Assembly: GCA_012269805.1 (NCBI GenBank) | Contig: JAAXJP010000743.1 | Coordinates: forward strand, 1-7,760 | Reading direction: 5' to 3' | Origin: Rubrivirga sp. | Lineage (GTDB): Bacteria > Bacteroidota > Rhodothermia > Rhodothermales > Rubricoccaceae | Length of the DNA stretch: 7,760 nucleotides | Shown here: piece by piece, positions 6,595-7,760 of the stretch | How positions within the stretch are numbered: position 1 is the stretch's first letter | How the letters are laid out: the number at the start of each line of letters is the position of its first letter | Position numbers and translations under genes: made by a program | The notes under the pieces: model-generated | Database searches by the model: none | Seen by the model: the letters and a program-made list of their open reading frames with translations, nothing else | What the model was told of the DNA's origin: nothing

Positions 6595-6604
6595 GTATCT
6601 CAGG
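6595..6604 (+). promoter_or_regulatory. Putative -7/-10 promoter element for the receiver-HPt gene
   Basis: GTATCTCAGG, preceded by GC, has its TA 25 bases before the ATG at 6621. The TAnnTTTG match is poor (3 of 6), but the spacing to the start is identical to that at 1839-1848. An imperfect palindrome, GAGGCTTAACCTC, lies upstream at 6541-6553 and could be a regulator site. Confidence 0.33.
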
Positions 6605-6620
6605 CTCACCCCCCGGGCTC

Positions 6621-7328
6621 ATGTCCTCGTCCCCGGCCGTCCTCCTCGTCGAGGCCGACCCGACCCAGCAGCTCATCGCGCTCTCGATGCTCCGCCACCT
6701 CGGCGTCGAGGCCGACACCGCGACCGACGGCTCCGCAGCCGTCGAGCGCGCGGCCGGGCGGGCGTACGACGTGGTCCTCCTCAGCGAGCGTGTGGGCGGG
6801 GCGGCGATCCGCGACGCGATCCGCGCTCGGCGGCCGGCCGGCGGGCTCCGCATCGTCGCCGTGACGGAGCGGGCGGACTCCAGCGCGACGGACCGGCTCT
6901 GCGCCGACGGCTTCGACGGGGCGATCCACAAGCCGCTCTCGGTGGCCGCGCTCGAGGCGGCCGTCCGGCCGCCCGAGCCAGCCGGCCTCCTCGTCACCGT
7001 TCGCGGCCACGTCCGCGAGCTGCTCGGCGAGGACGACGAGGCGTTCGTGGCGGAGCTCGTCGAGGCCTTCGACGGGTCGGCCCGCCAGGCGTTGGCCGCC
7101 GTCGCGGCGGCCCGCGCGGCGGGCGACGTCGAGGGCGTCGCGGCCTCGGCCCACGCGCTCAAGGGGAGCGCCGCGAACGTCGGGCTCGATACGCTGACGG
7201 ACGTGTGGGACGCCGTCGAGACCGGCGCGCGCCGCGGCGAGCCCTCCGCGCTCGACGGCTCGCTCACGACGGCCGTCGCCGAGACCGAGCGGGCGCTGGC
7301 CCAGTTCGCCGCGCACGCCGGGGCGTAG
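6621..7328 (+). CDS. Pseudoreceiver-HPt phosphorelay protein
   Basis: A 235-residue soluble two-domain signalling protein. Residues about 5-117 follow a response-regulator receiver fold: VLLVEADPTQQLIALSML (7-24) corresponds to the ILLVEDNPxNQ start, YDVVLL (49-54) to strand 3, VAVTE (79-83) supplies the switch Thr82, and HKP (103-105) gives the conserved Lys104. The phospho-accepting Asp is replaced by Ser55, one acidic-pocket residue is Ala12, and the following MPxMDG loop is shortened to ERVGG. Normal phosphorylation is therefore not expected. Residues about 123-232 form a helical HPt domain with AHALKGSAANVGL (177-189); His178 would carry the phosphate. Such hybrids usually pass phosphate from hybrid kinases. 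No hybrid kinase is in the window; the LOV kinase one gene upstream is HPK7-type and lacks its own receiver. The ATG start follows a C-rich tract with no Shine-Dalgarno. Confidence 0.88.
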   Translation: MSSSPAVLLVEADPTQQLIALSMLRHLGVEADTATDGSAAVERAAGRAYDVVLLSERVGGAAIRDAIRARRPAGGLRIVAVTERADSSATDRLCADGFDGAIHKPLSVAALEAAVRPPEPAGLLVTVRGHVRELLGEDDEAFVAELVEAFDGSARQALAAVAAARAAGDVEGVAASAHALKGSAANVGLDTLTDVWDAVETGARRGEPSALDGSLTTAVAETERALAQFAAHAGA

Positions 7329-7344
7329 GCGCTCGTCCCCCGGG

Positions 7345-7382
7345 CCGCCTCGGTGGACCCGGCCGGAGGCCTGCCGAGGCGG
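7345..7382 (+). terminator. Hairpin after the receiver-HPt gene
   Basis: CCGCCTCGG (7345-7353) pairs perfectly with CCGAGGCGG (7374-7382): nine base pairs and a 20-base loop that itself holds GGCC-GGA-GGCC. It starts 16 bases after the TAG stop. No T-tract follows. Possible terminator or a regulatory inverted repeat. Confidence 0.35.
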
Positions 7383-7427
7383 GCGGGGCCGCGTGGCGTC
7401 GGCGGGGACCCGTGGTCGAGGCCTAGC

Positions 7428-7437
7428 GTAGGTCTCC
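7428..7437 (+). promoter_or_regulatory. Putative -7/-10 promoter element for the ABC exporter gene
   Basis: GTAGGTCTCC, preceded by GC, has its TA 42 bases before the ATG at 7471 and matches TAnnTTTG at 4 of 6 positions. A second TA lies at 7424 (TAGCGTAG), so the exact element is uncertain. Confidence 0.3.
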
Positions 7438-7470
7438 GGCGCCCGTCCGCGCGCCGCTCCCCCCGACCGC

Positions 7471-7760
7471 ATGGCCTCCCCGCTCCGCCGCCTCGACGCC
7501 GACCTCTGGCGCTACCGCTGGACCCTCGGCCCGGGCCTCCTCTGCGCGCTCGCCTCGGCGCTGTTCACGCTCTTTATCCCGGGGCTCGTCCGCGAGGCCA
7601 TCGACGCGATCCCGCGGATGGTGGCCGTCCAGGGCTACGCGGCCGGGACGGCCGCCGGCGCCGCGCTCGCCGCCGACTTCCGGTGGGCGCTCGTCATGCT
7701 CGGCGGGATGATCCTCGGGCTGGCCCTCCTCTCGGGCCTGTTCATGTTCCTGATGCGGCG
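7471..7760 (+). CDS. N-terminus of an ABC exporter transmembrane subunit (3' end outside window)
   Basis: The frame stays open to the right edge, giving 96 codons. It begins MASPLRRLDADLWRYRW, an amphipathic N-terminal stretch typical of MsbA-like half transporters. A first membrane segment (about residues 19-39, LGPGLLCALASALFTLFIPG) runs into VREAIDAI, a common sequence after TM1 of ABC exporters. A loop of about 30 residues rich in Ala/Gly follows, then a second membrane segment (about 72-94) ending GLFMFLMR, the usual run into the first cytoplasmic helix in Bacteroidota exporters. The ATP-binding domain would lie beyond the window, so substrate and subunit arrangement (homodimer or half of a heterodimer) cannot be told. 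The ATG is the only plausible start near the first segment; the leader is C-rich (CTCCCCCCGACCGC) with no Shine-Dalgarno. Confidence 0.75.
   Translation, partial: MASPLRRLDADLWRYRWTLGPGLLCALASALFTLFIPGLVREAIDAIPRMVAVQGYAAGTAAGAALAADFRWALVMLGGMILGLALLSGLFMFLMR

Noticed and set aside
2704..7388. CCGAGGCGG repeated in three spacers (2704, 5096, 7374), 15 identical bases in two of them
   Set aside because: The same nonamer also occurs inside coding regions (for example in ackA), so it is expected at this base composition.
6606..7472. Minus-strand frame opposite the receiver-HPt gene
   Set aside because: Same base-composition effect; the + strand frame has clear receiver and HPt motifs.
1..7760. 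tRNA/rRNA genes, CRISPR arrays, insertion sequences, attachment sites
   Set aside because: No cloverleaf-like sequence, regularly spaced repeats, transposase or integrase motif was seen in any spacer or frame.

Overview
The window is very GC-rich and holds seven protein-coding genes, all on the + strand. The first is cut by the left edge and the last by the right edge. There is no RNA gene, insertion sequence or CRISPR array that I can see. The base composition, a DUF6503-type lipoprotein, start codons without Shine-Dalgarno sequences, and weak TAnnTTTG-like promoter elements together suggest a GC-rich member of the Bacteroidota/Rhodothermota (for example Rubricoccaceae or Salinibacter relatives). 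That assignment is inference; no taxonomic marker gene is present.

Layout: (1) 3-485, the C-terminal part of a protein ending in a degenerate GGDEF-like domain. (2) 486-595, an intergenic spacer with a purine-rich/pyrimidine-rich imperfect inverted repeat. (3) 596-1813, acetate kinase (ackA) with the known catalytic residues in place. (4) 1865-2629, a lipoprotein resembling DUF6503. (5) 2735-4987, a soluble four-PAS histidine kinase whose second PAS is a LOV domain with the photoactive-cysteine motif GKNCRFLQ, so probably a blue-light sensor kinase. (6) 5138-6505, a DUF1446/AtuA-family protein. (7) 6621-7328, a two-domain phosphorelay protein with a receiver that has lost its phospho-accepting Asp, followed by an intact HPt domain. 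(8) 7471 to the right edge, the N-terminus of an ABC exporter.

Spacers are 51 to 150 bases. Most begin with a GC-rich hairpin just after a stop codon, lacking a T-tract, and contain one CGTAnnT-type element before the next start. This suggests mostly single-gene transcription units rather than one operon. All six visible starts are preceded by a C-rich tract and none by a purine-rich Shine-Dalgarno sequence.

The most interesting content is signalling. The LOV kinase is HPK7-type (HisKA_3 plus HATPase) and has no response regulator next to it. The pseudoreceiver-HPt protein lies one gene downstream, and a degenerate GGDEF-like protein lies upstream. Whether they act together cannot be decided from the sequence. 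The metabolic genes (ackA, atuA-like) show no obvious pathway link with each other.
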